Shown one piece after another: positions 32,479-41,627 of a stretch of DNA of 64,000 nt. The DNA comes from Micromonospora mirobrigensis. GTDB taxonomy: Bacteria > Actinomycetota > Actinomycetes > Mycobacteriales > Micromonosporaceae. The notes beneath the pieces are model-generated. The model worked only from the letters and a program-made list of their open reading frames with translations, had not been told where the DNA came from and made no database searches. The stretch is from the NCBI RefSeq assembly GCF_900091555.1, contig NZ_FMCX01000007.1, forward strand, positions 1-64,000, given 5' to 3'. Within the stretch, counting starts at the first letter, position 1, and every line of letters starts with the position of its first letter. Made by a program: the position numbers and the translations under genes.

Positions 32479-33048
32479 TCAGCGCGTCGTGGCCACCACG
32501 TCGCGCAGTGCCAGGGCCACGGTCGCGTACAGCGCCGCCCCGGAGCCGACCCCCGCCACCAGGGCGACCGCGTCCGCTCCACCACCGAGGGCGTGGACCA
32601 GGAACCCGGCCAGCCCGAGGACCGTCATCACCACGCCCAGCCAGTGGAAGCGGGGCATCCGCCAGATCCATCCGAGGCCGAAGAAGTGCACGCCGACCAC
32701 CACCGCCACCCAGGCGACGGCCAGTGCCGGCCGGTCCAGGACCCGGTTGATGACGTTCAGGCCGCCGAACAGGGCGACCACCTCGATGGCCACGATGATC
32801 CAGTAGCGACGATCCATGAAGCCGGCCGCGGGACCGCCGGTGACGACGGCGGGCGCCCGTCGGCCCACCCGCAGCAGGGCGACGACGAGGAGCGCGGCAA
32901 CCAGAATGCCGGCCACCCGGATCACCAGCGGCCACGGCGCGGCCAGGCCACCGCTGTTGACCAGCACGAAGACCGTGCCGAACGAGATCGCGACCAGCGA
33001 GCCGACCACCAGTCCGCTGGGCCGTCGCCCGGTCTGCGGCGTCGTCAT
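32479..33048 (-). CDS. Hypothetical membrane protein
   Basis: A 189-residue protein with about six hydrophobic helices (for example S-L-V-A-I-S-F-G-T-V-F-V-L-V at 17-30, and Y-W-I-I-V-A-I-E-V-V-A-L-F-G-G). No catalytic motif is seen. It is convergent with the response regulator gene (17 bp between stops) and lies ahead of the mannanase on the same strand orientation, but 106 bp downstream of it. Confidence 0.68.
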   Translation of the reverse strand: MTTPQTGRRPSGLVVGSLVAISFGTVFVLVNSGGLAAPWPLVIRVAGILVAALLVVALLRVGRRAPAVVTGGPAAGFMDRRYWIIVAIEVVALFGGLNVINRVLDRPALAVAWVAVVVGVHFFGLGWIWRMPRFHWLGVVMTVLGLAGFLVHALGGGADAVALVAGVGSGAALYATVALALRDVVATTR

Positions 33049-33154
33049 GTCAGCATCCTCCCCAGGTCCGCCGCGCGGCCCGGCACGCGGCCTGCGGAGC
33101 GTACGCGAAAGGAAGGTGGCCGGGTCCGCGCGGACCCGGCCACCCGGTGGTACG

Positions 33155-34573
33155 TCAGCTCGCGGTGCAGCTCACCGCGGGCTTGGCGTTGGTGGCGTTG
33201 TTCCAGCTGGCGATGAAGCCGAAGGTGGTGCTGGCGCCGGCGCCCACCGTGGCGTTGTAGTCGACGTTGCGGGCGGTGTACGACGAGCCGGAGTGGCTGA
33301 TCGTGGCGCTCCACGACTGGCTGACGGTCTGCCCGTTGGCGAAGGTCCAGTAGGTCGTCCAGCCCTTGAGCGCCGACGAGCCGGCGGTCACCTTGATCTC
33401 GGCCTGGAAGCCGTCCTGCCAGCTGTTGACGATCGTGTAGCTGGCGGTGCAGCCGGTGCTGGTCGGCGGCGTGGTGGTCGGCGGCGGGTCGGTGGGCGGC
33501 TGGCTCGGGCTGGTCGTCGGCGAGGGGCTGGTGGTCGGGCTCGGGCTGGTCGTCGGGCTGGGGCTGGTCGTGGGGCTCGGGGTGACGCCCGAGTAGACCG
33601 AGGCCTCCTTCGCGGTGGCCTTGATGCCGTTGGCGCCGTTGAAGATCCGCTGGCCCCAGCTGGTCAGCCGGTTGGGGTCGAAGGAGGTGGCCATGTCGAG
33701 GTATTCGACGCCGCCGCCGTTGCCGCTCCACGACCAGCCGAGGTAGCCGATCCCGTTGGCCTGGGCGTAGGACATGATGGTGTCCTCGTCCGGGTTGCCG
33801 TCGGAGTGGTTGAAGCCGAACTCGCCGACCACGATGGGCAGCCCGGCGCTGCGGAACCGGCCCAGGTAGTCGGTGATCTCCGCGGCGGTGTCGAAGACGC
33901 CGTACATGTGGATGTCGAAGACGGTGTTGCGCGCCGGGTCGGCGTTGAACACGGTGGAGGCGTTGTCGCGCATGGTGAACGACCAGTCCTGACCCCAGTT
34001 CGGGCCGTCGACCAGGAGGGTGTTGGCGATGCCGCCGGCCCGCAGTTTCTTGATGGCGTTGGCGGTGTCGTTGGTCCAGGCGCCGTAGTTCTGGTTGCCG
34101 AACGGCTCGTTGCCGATATTGACGATGACGTACTTCTCCTGGCCCTGCAGCGCGCTGGCGACGCTCAGCCAGTAGCTGGCCGCCCGGTCCAGGGTGGTCG
34201 CCGCGCCGTCCTCGCCGTAGCCGGTGGTGTCGTGCGCCTCCAGCACGCAGATCAGCTTGTTCTGCCTGCACAGCGAGATGACGTTGGCGACGTCGGCGGT
34301 GTCGTTCTTGGCCCAGCGGTCGCCGGTGGCCAGCACCACCCGGACGGTGTTCGCGCCGAGGGCCTTGATGTTGGCGAACGAGTTGGTGTACTGCGGGTAC
34401 CAGGTGTGCGCGTGGTTGACGCCGCGCATCACGAACTCGTTGCCGTTGGCGTCGTAGAGCTTGCCGTTGGCGACCGAGAAACCGGCCGCCGCGTGCGCCG
34501 GCTGGCCGAACGCGAACACGGCGGTGAGGGCCGTCAGCAGCGCGGCGGCCGCGACGGAGAGCTTCTTTCTCAT
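33155..34573 (-). CDS. Secreted GH5 beta-mannanase with CBM2
   Basis: 472 residues. A Sec signal peptide (M-R-K-K-L ... A-H-A) ends near residue 28. The GH5 catalytic domain (about 30-330) has acid/base Glu156 in N-I-G-N-E-P-F-G and nucleophile Glu251 in V-V-G-E-F-G-F-N. The phrases V-M-R-G-V-N-H-A-H-T-W-Y-P and H-D-T-T-G-Y-G-E-D-G-A match subfamily 8 mannanases such as Streptomyces ManA. A P-S-P-T-T-S repeat linker leads to a CBM2 cellulose/chitin-binding module (about 373-472). LacI-type operators in the promoter suggest sugar induction. Confidence 0.92.
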   Translation of the reverse strand: MRKKLSVAAAALLTALTAVFAFGQPAHAAAGFSVANGKLYDANGNEFVMRGVNHAHTWYPQYTNSFANIKALGANTVRVVLATGDRWAKNDTADVANVISLCRQNKLICVLEAHDTTGYGEDGAATTLDRAASYWLSVASALQGQEKYVIVNIGNEPFGNQNYGAWTNDTANAIKKLRAGGIANTLLVDGPNWGQDWSFTMRDNASTVFNADPARNTVFDIHMYGVFDTAAEITDYLGRFRSAGLPIVVGEFGFNHSDGNPDEDTIMSYAQANGIGYLGWSWSGNGGGVEYLDMATSFDPNRLTSWGQRIFNGANGIKATAKEASVYSGVTPSPTTSPSPTTSPSPTTSPSPTTSPSQPPTDPPPTTTPPTSTGCTASYTIVNSWQDGFQAEIKVTAGSSALKGWTTYWTFANGQTVSQSWSATISHSGSSYTARNVDYNATVGAGASTTFGFIASWNNATNAKPAVSCTAS

Positions 34574-35023
34574 GGCATTCCTCAGGAGGTGTCTCCCCCG
34601 TGCCCAAGGGGGTGCGGTGGTGGTGACAAACGGAAGCGGCTGCAGCCCGACAGCCGCCGCCCGGCTCCCGGCGGCGCACGGTCAGCGTAGGCAGCCGAGG
34701 CGGTGAAAGCAACCGGTTAAGTGGATGCGTCGGCGGTGGGACGTCCTGCGGTGACCCGTTTGGACACGGGTCACCGCAGGGGCGGTCATCCCCACCACAG
34801 GATGTGCGCCACCCCGGCCTTAACCGGTTAAGGCGAACCCTAGGCAGCAACCACGATGCGGGTCAAGGTCGGGGCCGATCGAAATGATCCGTATCGACTG
34901 TTGATGAGTGGATGTCCAGATCCGCAGTGAGTGCGTCCCGAGCCCGACCGGGACCGGTCGAGCAGCGTCGGACCCGGAAGATGACCCGATCACCCGACAC
35001 GGAGAAGGCTGGAGTGGGAGCCG
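34574..35023. promoter_or_regulatory. Mannanase promoter with two LacI-type operators
   Basis: Leftward promoter: -35 TTGCTT (complement of 34707-34712), 17-bp spacer, -10 TACGCT (34684-34689). Operator AACCGGTTAA (34711-34720) abuts the -35. A second, 16-bp perfect palindrome CCTTAACCGGTTAAGG is at 34818-34833, about 110 bp upstream. Both have the central CG and flanking AA/TT of LacI-family sites, so a looped repression complex is plausible. No LacI gene is in the window. The rest of the gap to 35023 holds no gene I can support. Confidence 0.72.
34745..34780. terminator. Strong 15-bp hairpin between the two operators
   Basis: The perfect stem CCTGCGGTGACCCGT/ACGGGTCACCGCAGG has a 6-nt loop and no T-run on either side. 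No gene ends here; it lies upstream of the mannanase promoter, between the operators. It may stop stray transcription between the divergent units or be a repeat element. Confidence 0.5.
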
Positions 35024-37822
35024 ATGGTGCGGATGGTCTGGGCCCAGCTTCGGCACGCCCGCGGCAGGAGCGCCGGCGTGCTCGCCGCCGTGTTGCTGGC
35101 CACCACCGGTTTCGTCGTCCTGACAGGCGCCTCCACCACCTCCAGGCTGGAGGCGATCGGCGCGTTCGACGCTCGGTTCCGGCCACCGTACGACATCCTG
35201 GTCCGCCCGGCGGGTGCTCCGGCCCACGGCCCCCTGCGTGCCGACCAGACGGTCGCCACGGACGCCGGGATCGGCCTGGACCAGTGGGACCGCATCCGGC
35301 AGGTCCCCGGCGTGGAGGTGGCCGCCCCGCTGGCCGTCCTCGGCGTCGCCCAGGTGACGCCCAGGACGTCGATGGACCTCACCGAGTTGGTGGACCGCCG
35401 CGCGGAGCGACAACTCATCAGGGTCACGCCGGTGGTGCGGGCCGAGCGGGGACTCACCCGGCTGGCCGCGGCGCCGCTCTACGTCTACGTGTCGCGGCGC
35501 CCTCTGGTGCCGCTCGCCGAACTGGGCCGGAAACTCGTCTACACCGACGGGACCAGGGTCGACCCCACCACGTCCGGGCTCCAGTGCCCGGGCACCGGTG
35601 GCGGAGGGCCGTTGGAGGTGTCACCCGACGGCGCGCGACGGCAGATCTGCACCACGGTGGCCGGCAGCACCGATCCTGCGCTCCAACGGACCCAGGCCAG
35701 CCCGGTGCAGGCGTTCCAACTGCTGCCGGACGGCCGGTTCCGAGCGGCCAGCGTCCTCACCGTGGGACGGCCGGAGAGTGTCATCCCCCGTACCCGTCGG
35801 CTGACGGTGAACCTGACGTCCGGGATGCCGATGGTGCTCGCGGCGATCGACCCGGTGACGGAAGCCCGGCTGCTGGGTCTGGACGGCGCGGTACGGGCCG
35901 GGCGCTACCTGCGACCGGACGAGGCGGCGAGGCGGAACCAGACCGGGCCGACCCTGCCCGTGCTGGCCGCGACCGACCCCGGTATCGACCAGCAGATCGA
36001 GGTGGGGGCCACCCGTCTCGCGGGGCGGTACGTCGACGAGGTGACCACCGGCGGACCGGCGGCGTGGCAACGACTGCATCGTGCGGACGGAACGGCGACC
36101 CGCACCACCCCGTACGACCTGGCGAGTGCGTATCGGAGCACCGTCGGCGCGGCGCTGACTCCGGGGGCGCAGCCACTTGCGTACGTCGACTCCCTGCTGC
36201 GCCCGGGGCCGCCCGCCTACGTCGGGGATTCCGACGGTGGTCACCGCGTGCTGCCGGCCGATCCCCAGATCCGGCCGGCACTGGACGCCGAGGCCCTGGA
36301 CGGCTGGTCCTTCCAGTCCTGGTTCTTCGGCAGGACGGTCCGGCGGGAGGAGACGTCCCGGCCGCTGGCCCGGCTCGGGGGCGAGTGGGCCGTCGAACCG
36401 GTGGGCCTGTTCGATCCGGCTGCCGCCACCGTCGACGACGCCCATGCCGGCCTGGACAACTACCGGCAGCAGGCGCCGGACGGTGCGGACTCGCGAAGCC
36501 GCCACCTGCTCGGCGCGCGGGGCCTGCTGCCGAACGACGACCCGCTGGGTTATCCCGGTCTGGTGCCGACGCTGCTGACCTCGCTGACCGCCGCTCGACC
36601 GCTGCTGGCCGCCGAGCCTGGGTTGGCGGAAAGGCCGCTGAACGCGATCAGGGTGCGGGTGGCCGGGATACAGCGGTTCGACGCGGTCGCCCGCGAGCGG
36701 GTGCGAATGGTCGCCGACGAGATCGTCCGCCGGACCGGTCTGGACGTGCAGATCGTCCTCGGGTCGTCGGCCGTACCCGCGACCGTGCGGCTCCCCCCTG
36801 GCCAGCAGGGCCGACCGGAGTTGACGGTGCGGGAACGCTGGACGAAGCAGGGCGTGGCGACGCAGATTGTCACGGCGGTCGACCGGAAGAACATGGTCCT
36901 TCTCGGGCTGCTGCTGGTGGTCTGCGGCTTCCTGGTCGGCAACGCGGTGTCGACCGCCGTCCGGGGCCGGTCGCGGCAGCTGGCCCTGCTCGCGTGCATC
37001 GGATGGCCGGCATGGCGCCTCGGCGCACTCGTCCTCACCGAGGCGGTCACCCTGGGGCTCATGGCGGGTCTGGCCGGGGCCGCCGTCGCGATCCCGGCGG
37101 CCTGGCTGGTCGGCGTGCAGATCTCCTTCCGTACCGCGCTGCTGTGCGTGCCGGTCGGCGCCCTGCTGACCGCCGCGGCGAGCGTGGCTCCCGCCGTACG
37201 CGCCGCCCGGGCCCGGGCCGCGACCGCGCTGGTCCGCACGGCGGTGGCCCCCCGCCGGCGGGGCGCGAGGAGCGGCACGGTGTCGGGCATGGCCCGGGCC
37301 AACCTGGCCCGGGTACCGGCGCGTACCACCGCCGCCGCGGCCAGCCTGGCCCTCGGGGTGGGATCGGTCGTACTCGTCGCCGCCGCCACCTGGGCCTTCC
37401 AGGACGGCATGGTCGGCTCGCTGCTCGGCCGGGCCGTGTCCGTGCAGGTACGGCGGATCGATGTCGTCGCCACGGCCGGTGTGCTGCTGTTCGGTCTGCT
37501 CGGCACCGCCGACGTGATGTATCTGAACGTCCGGGACCGGGCTGCCGAGTTCGCCACCCTTCGGGCCATCGGCTGGCCCGACACCGCACTGTATCGACTG
37601 GTGTTCCACGAGGCCGCCGGCATCGGCCTGCTCGGCGCCGGGGCAGGCGTCCTGGCTGGCGTCGGCACGACCGCTTTGCTCGTCGGCGGACTCGACGGGC
37701 GGATCATGTCGCTGGCGATCGGCACCGGCGCGGCGGCGGTGCTGCTCGCCACCCTCGCCGGTGTGGTCCCGGCCGTGCTGCTCCACCGGCTGCCCCTGGC
37801 CCAGCTGCTCACCGAGGAGTGA
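35024..37822 (+). CDS. FtsX-like ABC transporter permease (orphan)
   Basis: A 932-residue protein with an N-terminal helix (about 16-34, L-A-A-V-L-L-A-T-T-G-F-V-V-L) and a very long outer region (about 40-620). A FtsX-type core follows (about 625-740: M-V-L-L-G-L-L-L-V-V-C-G-F-L-V-G-N-A), then a second permease block near the C-terminus (F-A-T-L-R-A-I-G-W-P, I-G-L-L-G-A-G-A-G-V-L-A-G). The duplicated layout fits MacB/LolC-type mechanotransmission permeases. No ATP-binding subunit is encoded beside it, unlike most relatives. Confidence 0.82.
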   Translation: MVRMVWAQLRHARGRSAGVLAAVLLATTGFVVLTGASTTSRLEAIGAFDARFRPPYDILVRPAGAPAHGPLRADQTVATDAGIGLDQWDRIRQVPGVEVAAPLAVLGVAQVTPRTSMDLTELVDRRAERQLIRVTPVVRAERGLTRLAAAPLYVYVSRRPLVPLAELGRKLVYTDGTRVDPTTSGLQCPGTGGGGPLEVSPDGARRQICTTVAGSTDPALQRTQASPVQAFQLLPDGRFRAASVLTVGRPESVIPRTRRLTVNLTSGMPMVLAAIDPVTEARLLGLDGAVRAGRYLRPDEAARRNQTGPTLPVLAATDPGIDQQIEVGATRLAGRYVDEVTTGGPAAWQRLHRADGTATRTTPYDLASAYRSTVGAALTPGAQPLAYVDSLLRPGPPAYVGDSDGGHRVLPADPQIRPALDAEALDGWSFQSWFFGRTVRREETSRPLARLGGEWAVEPVGLFDPAAATVDDAHAGLDNYRQQAPDGADSRSRHLLGARGLLPNDDPLGYPGLVPTLLTSLTAARPLLAAEPGLAERPLNAIRVRVAGIQRFDAVARERVRMVADEIVRRTGLDVQIVLGSSAVPATVRLPPGQQGRPELTVRERWTKQGVATQIVTAVDRKNMVLLGLLLVVCGFLVGNAVSTAVRGRSRQLALLACIGWPAWRLGALVLTEAVTLGLMAGLAGAAVAIPAAWLVGVQISFRTALLCVPVGALLTAAASVAPAVRAARARAATALVRTAVAPRRRGARSGTVSGMARANLARVPARTTAAAASLALGVGSVVLVAAATWAFQDGMVGSLLGRAVSVQVRRIDVVATAGVLLFGLLGTADVMYLNVRDRAAEFATLRAIGWPDTALYRLVFHEAAGIGLLGAGAGVLAGVGTTALLVGGLDGRIMSLAIGTGAAAVLLATLAGVVPAVLLHRLPLAQLLTEE

Positions 37823-37961
37823 CGCCGGACCGACGACGTCGCGCGCCCCGCCCGGCATCGGCGTCAGGCCCGTTCGGGGGTGGCTCTCAAGCGGACACGA
37901 GGGTTGCCGGCCGCCCGCCGGGGTACTTCCCGCAAAGATCCGCCCCGGGAGGAGAACCACC

Positions 37962-38924
37962 ATGGTCAGCGTCGGATACACCCTGATGAGCGAGCAGGCC
38001 GGCCCGAAGCAACTGGTCGACCACGCCGTACGCGCCGAGGCAGCCGGCTTCGACCAACTGGTGATCTCCGACCACTACTACCCGTGGCTGGACTCCCAGG
38101 GCCACTCCCCGTACGCCTGGTCGGTGCTCGGCGCGGTCGCGCACGCCACCAACCGGGCCGAGCTGATGTCCTTCGTGACCTGCCCGATCCGGCGGTACCA
38201 CCCGGCCGTCGTGGCGCAGAAGGCCAGCACCGTCGGGGTGCTCTCCGACGGCCGGTTCACCCTCGGCCTCGGCGCCGGGGAGAACCTCAACGAGCACGTG
38301 GTCGGCGGCTGGCCGCACGTGCAGCAGCGGCACGAGATGTTCTCCGAGGCGCTCCAGATCATCCGGCCGCTGCTCAACGGCGAGACGCTGACCTTCTCCG
38401 GCAACCACTACGACGTGCCCGACGCCTACGTCTGGGACCGCCCGGCGCGGCCCGTGCCGATGGCCATCGCCGCCTCCGGCCGGCAGTCGGCCACCCTCGC
38501 CGCCGAGCACGGCGACGGCATCGTCGCCACCGAGCCCGACCGGCACATCATCGAGATGTACGACGACGCGGGCGGCGCCGGCCGGCCCCGCTACGGGCAG
38601 GTGGCGATCTGCTACGGCCCCGACGAGGCCGAGTGCCGCAAGATCGTGCACGACCAGTTCCGCTGGTTCGGACTGGGCTGGAAGGTCAACGCCGATCTGC
38701 CCGGCCCGGAGGGCTTCGCCGCCGCCACCCAGTTCGTCCGCGAGGAGGACGTGGCCGAGGGCATCCCCTGCGGGCCGGACGTCGAGCGGCACGTCGAGGC
38801 GTTCGCCAGGTTCGTCGACGCCGGCTTCACCCACGTCTCGATCGTCCAGGTGGGCGGCGAGACGCAGCCGATGTTCCTGGACTGGGCGCAGGAGCAGCTG
38901 CTGCCCCGGCTGCGGGAGCTGTGA
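37962..38924 (+). CDS. F420-dependent LLM oxidoreductase (TIGR03557 type)
   Basis: 320 residues from ATG 37962, with GGGAGGAG 8 bp upstream deciding the start. It starts V-S-V-G-Y-T-L-M-S-E-Q-A-G and has S-D-H-Y-Y-P-W and G-L-G-A-G-E-N-L-N-E-H-V-V, the pattern of the G6PDH-like F420 luciferase family. Coenzyme F420 would act as hydride carrier, with the substrate unknown. It overlaps the hydrolase gene by 4 bp (GTGA). Confidence 0.9.
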   Translation: MVSVGYTLMSEQAGPKQLVDHAVRAEAAGFDQLVISDHYYPWLDSQGHSPYAWSVLGAVAHATNRAELMSFVTCPIRRYHPAVVAQKASTVGVLSDGRFTLGLGAGENLNEHVVGGWPHVQQRHEMFSEALQIIRPLLNGETLTFSGNHYDVPDAYVWDRPARPVPMAIAASGRQSATLAAEHGDGIVATEPDRHIIEMYDDAGGAGRPRYGQVAICYGPDEAECRKIVHDQFRWFGLGWKVNADLPGPEGFAAATQFVREEDVAEGIPCGPDVERHVEAFARFVDAGFTHVSIVQVGGETQPMFLDWAQEQLLPRLREL

Positions 38925-39763
38925 ACCTCCCCGTGCCGCTGAGCCGGGCCGGGCGGTTCGGCCCGGCGGAACTGCGCCTGGCGCTCGCCGCCCCCCGGCC
39001 CGCCGCCGGGCTGACCAGCGAGTGGCGACTGGTCGACGGGGTACGCACGCACACCCGCCGGTCCGCCACCGCCGACCCGGACGCCACGCCGGTGGTGCTG
39101 GTGCACGGCCTCGCCGTCTCGCACCGCTACCTCACCCCGCTGGCCGTCGCGCTGTCGGCGACCAATCCGGTGTACGTGCCGGACCTGCCCGGCTTCGGGC
39201 TGACCGAGCGCCCCGGCGCCGCGTACGACGTCCAGGGGCACGCGCAGTGGCTGGCCGGCTGGCTGGCCGCGTACCGGCTGCCCCCGGTCTGCCTGCTGGG
39301 GCACTCGTTCGGCGCGGAGGTGGCCACCGCGCTGGCCGCCCGCCACCCGCGGGCCGTACGCGCGCTGGTGCTGGCCGGGCCGACCAGCGACCCGGCCGCC
39401 CGGTCCCGCCGGGGCCAGTTCGGACGCTGGCTGCTGGACACCGCCCGGGAGGCGCCGTGGCAGATCCCGATCCTGCTCCGCGACGTGGCCGACGCCCGCC
39501 CCTGGCGGGTGTACGCCTCGCTCTCCCACTCGGTGCACAACGACGTCGAGGCCGACCTGGTCCGGGTGCGGGCGCCGACCCTGGTGCTCACCGGCGGCCG
39601 GGACACCGTCGTCCCGAGTTCCTGGCGGGACCAGGTGGCGCGACTCGTCCCGGACGCCCGGACGGTGACCGTCCCGGACGCCGCGCACAACGTCGTCACC
39701 ACGGCGCCCACCGAGGTGGCCGCCGCGATCCGCGCCCTGCTCGTCCCGACTCCGACAAGGTGA
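38921..39763 (+). CDS. Alpha/beta-fold hydrolase
   Basis: 280 residues from GTG 38921. The oxyanion strand has V-L-V-H-G-L-A-V-S, the nucleophile elbow G-H-S-F-G-A at about 127-132, a late acid in G-G-R-D-T-V-V-P, and catalytic His in A-A-H-N. Esterase or C-C hydrolase activity is possible; the substrate is unknown. It is translationally coupled to the F420 oxidoreductase, so both may serve one pathway. Confidence 0.87.
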   Translation: MNLPVPLSRAGRFGPAELRLALAAPRPAAGLTSEWRLVDGVRTHTRRSATADPDATPVVLVHGLAVSHRYLTPLAVALSATNPVYVPDLPGFGLTERPGAAYDVQGHAQWLAGWLAAYRLPPVCLLGHSFGAEVATALAARHPRAVRALVLAGPTSDPAARSRRGQFGRWLLDTAREAPWQIPILLRDVADARPWRVYASLSHSVHNDVEADLVRVRAPTLVLTGGRDTVVPSSWRDQVARLVPDARTVTVPDAAHNVVTTAPTEVAAAIRALLVPTPTR

Positions 39764-39767
39764 ACCC

Positions 39768-39887
39768 ATGCGCTTCGGCAACACGGAGATCCGGCCGCTC
39801 GGCGGCGGCCTCGGCTGCCTGCTGATGATCCTCTTCTCGATCCTCGCCTCGGTGGTGCTGACCGTCCTGCTCAACCTGGTGCTCTGA
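39768..39887 (+). CDS. 39-residue single-helix membrane protein
   Basis: ATG 39768 follows the hydrolase stop by 4 bp. The peptide begins M-R-F-G-N-T-E-I-R-P-L-G-G-G-L-G-C, then has one long hydrophobic helix (L-L-M-I-L-F-S-I-L-A-S-V-V-L-T-V-L-L). Codon third positions are almost all G/C, as expected for real coding sequence here. Function is unknown; similar tiny proteins are common in actinobacteria. Confidence 0.7.
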   Translation: MRFGNTEIRPLGGGLGCLLMILFSILASVVLTVLLNLVL

Positions 39888-39953
39888 GTCGCCGCCCCGG
39901 CCACCGACCGGGTGCGGTGGGTGCCCGCCGTGCCGCGGGCACCCACCGGACGA

Positions 39954-40562
39954 TCACCAGTTCTCGTTGCAGGGCTCGGCGTTTCCGCCGGAGGTCCCGG
40001 TGCACTCCACCTGGGCGTTCGGGTAGACCTTCACGGTCATCGTCGAGGTGAAGTTGGCCAGGCCGAAGCTGGCCTCGCCACCCACGTTGAACGGGCTGGC
40101 ACTGATCTTGAAGTCACCGTTGCGGCCCCAGCTGGCGGTGGTCACCAGCGTGTACGGGCCACCGACGGCGGTCGGCGGGGTGCCGGCCTTCTGGTAGCTC
40201 TTGCGTTCCAGGTTGGACGCCGCGCCGCCGGTCGTCCGGTCGGCGTTGCTGGTGGCGATGGTGGCGTAGGTGACCCGACTGAAGTTGGTGCACCACTCCA
40301 CGTTCATCGTCATGTAGGCGGTCGTCGCGTTGAACTGCCCCACCTGCTGGTTGAAGATGTTGACCAGCGGGACGTTCAACTCGGTGACCGGGATCTTCAC
40401 CTGGGTGCGGTACGCCGACGATCCGGCCGCCTGGGCGCACGGGCCCTGGTAGTTGCCGGAGTAGGTGGCGGCGCTGGCCGGCGGGGCGGCGACGGCGACC
40501 GCGCCGGCCACACAGCCGGCGGCGAGGACGGAACGGGCGAGGTTGCGGACTGCCCTGGACAT
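39954..40562 (-). CDS. Secreted protein of unknown function, four cysteines
   Basis: A 202-residue protein with a clear Sec signal peptide ending A-P-P-A-S-A-A near residue 32. The mature part is Thr/Asn/Ser-rich, probably beta, with Cys residues in G-P-C-A-Q, E-W-C-T-N and two near the end (V-E-C-T-G, E-P-C-N), consistent with two disulfides. Ribosome site GAGGAG lies about 9 bp upstream. No family recognised. Confidence 0.75.
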   Translation of the reverse strand: MSRAVRNLARSVLAAGCVAGAVAVAAPPASAATYSGNYQGPCAQAAGSSAYRTQVKIPVTELNVPLVNIFNQQVGQFNATTAYMTMNVEWCTNFSRVTYATIATSNADRTTGGAASNLERKSYQKAGTPPTAVGGPYTLVTTASWGRNGDFKISASPFNVGGEASFGLANFTSTMTVKVYPNAQVECTGTSGGNAEPCNENW

Positions 40563-40816
40563 GTGTCTTCACTCCTCGGGGTACGAGCGACCGGCGCCAC
40601 CGGTCGCGGTTGGTGTTCTCTCGGCTGACATCCGGCAAGGTCGTCCGGCGTCCCCCTCCCGCACCGGGTCATCGATACATCGGTGCATGGGGATGCATGT
40701 CACCCATCCGGCCGGCCGCAAACCACCTGACCGGGGAAATTCCGGGCGCGATCCGGGCCCGGAGCCAGACCCGGGAACCGGCATCCGGGCCCCGAGCAGG
40801 GCTGGGAGCGCTCCGC

Positions 40817-41620
40817 TCAGCGATGCCGCAGGTCCAGCTCCACCAGCACCGGGTAGTGGTCCGAGGCGTGGTCGGTCTCCTCGTCGCGTACCACCCGGCA
40901 GTCCCGGGCCGCCGCCGCCACGGCCGGGGTGCCGAGCAGGTAGTCCAGCCGCATCCCGGAGAACTCCGCGCCGCCGTGCCGGGTGGGCACGGTCAGCCCG
41001 GCCGGGTCCGGCGCACCGGGCGAACCGGCCGCCCAGAGATCGACCAGACCCGCGGCGAGCAGCCGGGACACCGCCCGGGTGTCGACCGTACGGCCGTCGC
41101 GGCGCAGGTGCCGACGCCGGTAGTGTGCCGGCAGGCCGGCCAGCCGGTCGGTGTGGTCGACGCCCGGGGCGAGCGTGTTCAGGTCCCCGGCGAGCAGCGC
41201 CAGCCGCCCCGACCGGCGTACGGCGGCGGCCAGCCAGTCCGCCTCGGCCCGCCGGGCGCCCCCCAGGTACGGGTTGAGGTGGGTGCTCAGCACGGTCAAC
41301 GGCCCGGCGTCGGTGGCGACCGCCAGCCGCGCGGCGGCGTGGTGGAACGGGCGGCGTACCCGGTCCCGGGAGAGCACCCGCAGCGGCGGCCGGACCAGCA
41401 CCGCGACCGGCTGCCCGAAACAGGAGCGGGCCAGGTGGGGAAGCATCCCCACCCGGCCCGCCACGTCCCCCAGCAGGCCGTCCCGGTCGAAACCGCGCAG
41501 CTCCTGGAGGCAGAGCACGTCCGGACGTTGGGCGTCGACCACCCGGACCACCCGGTCCAGCCGGTCGACGCCGGCGTCCCGGCCGCCGGTCCGGATGTTC
41601 CAGGTCATCACCCGCAGCAT
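40817..41620 (-). CDS. Endonuclease/exonuclease/phosphatase family protein
   Basis: 267 residues with the EEP core: M-T-W-N-I-R-T-G-G at the start, L-C-L-Q-E-L-R (Glu metal ligand), L-S-T-H-L-N-P-Y, L-A-G-D-L-N-T-L, and the C-terminal S-D-H-Y-P-V. Family members cleave phosphodiesters in DNA, lipids or nucleotides. It is 7 bp downstream of the PAP2 gene, in a lipid-type operon, so a phospholipid or nucleotide-lipid substrate is a fair guess. Confidence 0.87.
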   Translation of the reverse strand: MLRVMTWNIRTGGRDAGVDRLDRVVRVVDAQRPDVLCLQELRGFDRDGLLGDVAGRVGMLPHLARSCFGQPVAVLVRPPLRVLSRDRVRRPFHHAAARLAVATDAGPLTVLSTHLNPYLGGARRAEADWLAAAVRRSGRLALLAGDLNTLAPGVDHTDRLAGLPAHYRRRHLRRDGRTVDTRAVSRLLAAGLVDLWAAGSPGAPDPAGLTVPTRHGGAEFSGMRLDYLLGTPAVAAAARDCRVVRDEETDHASDHYPVLVELDLRHR

Positions 41621-41627
41621 GCGCGGG

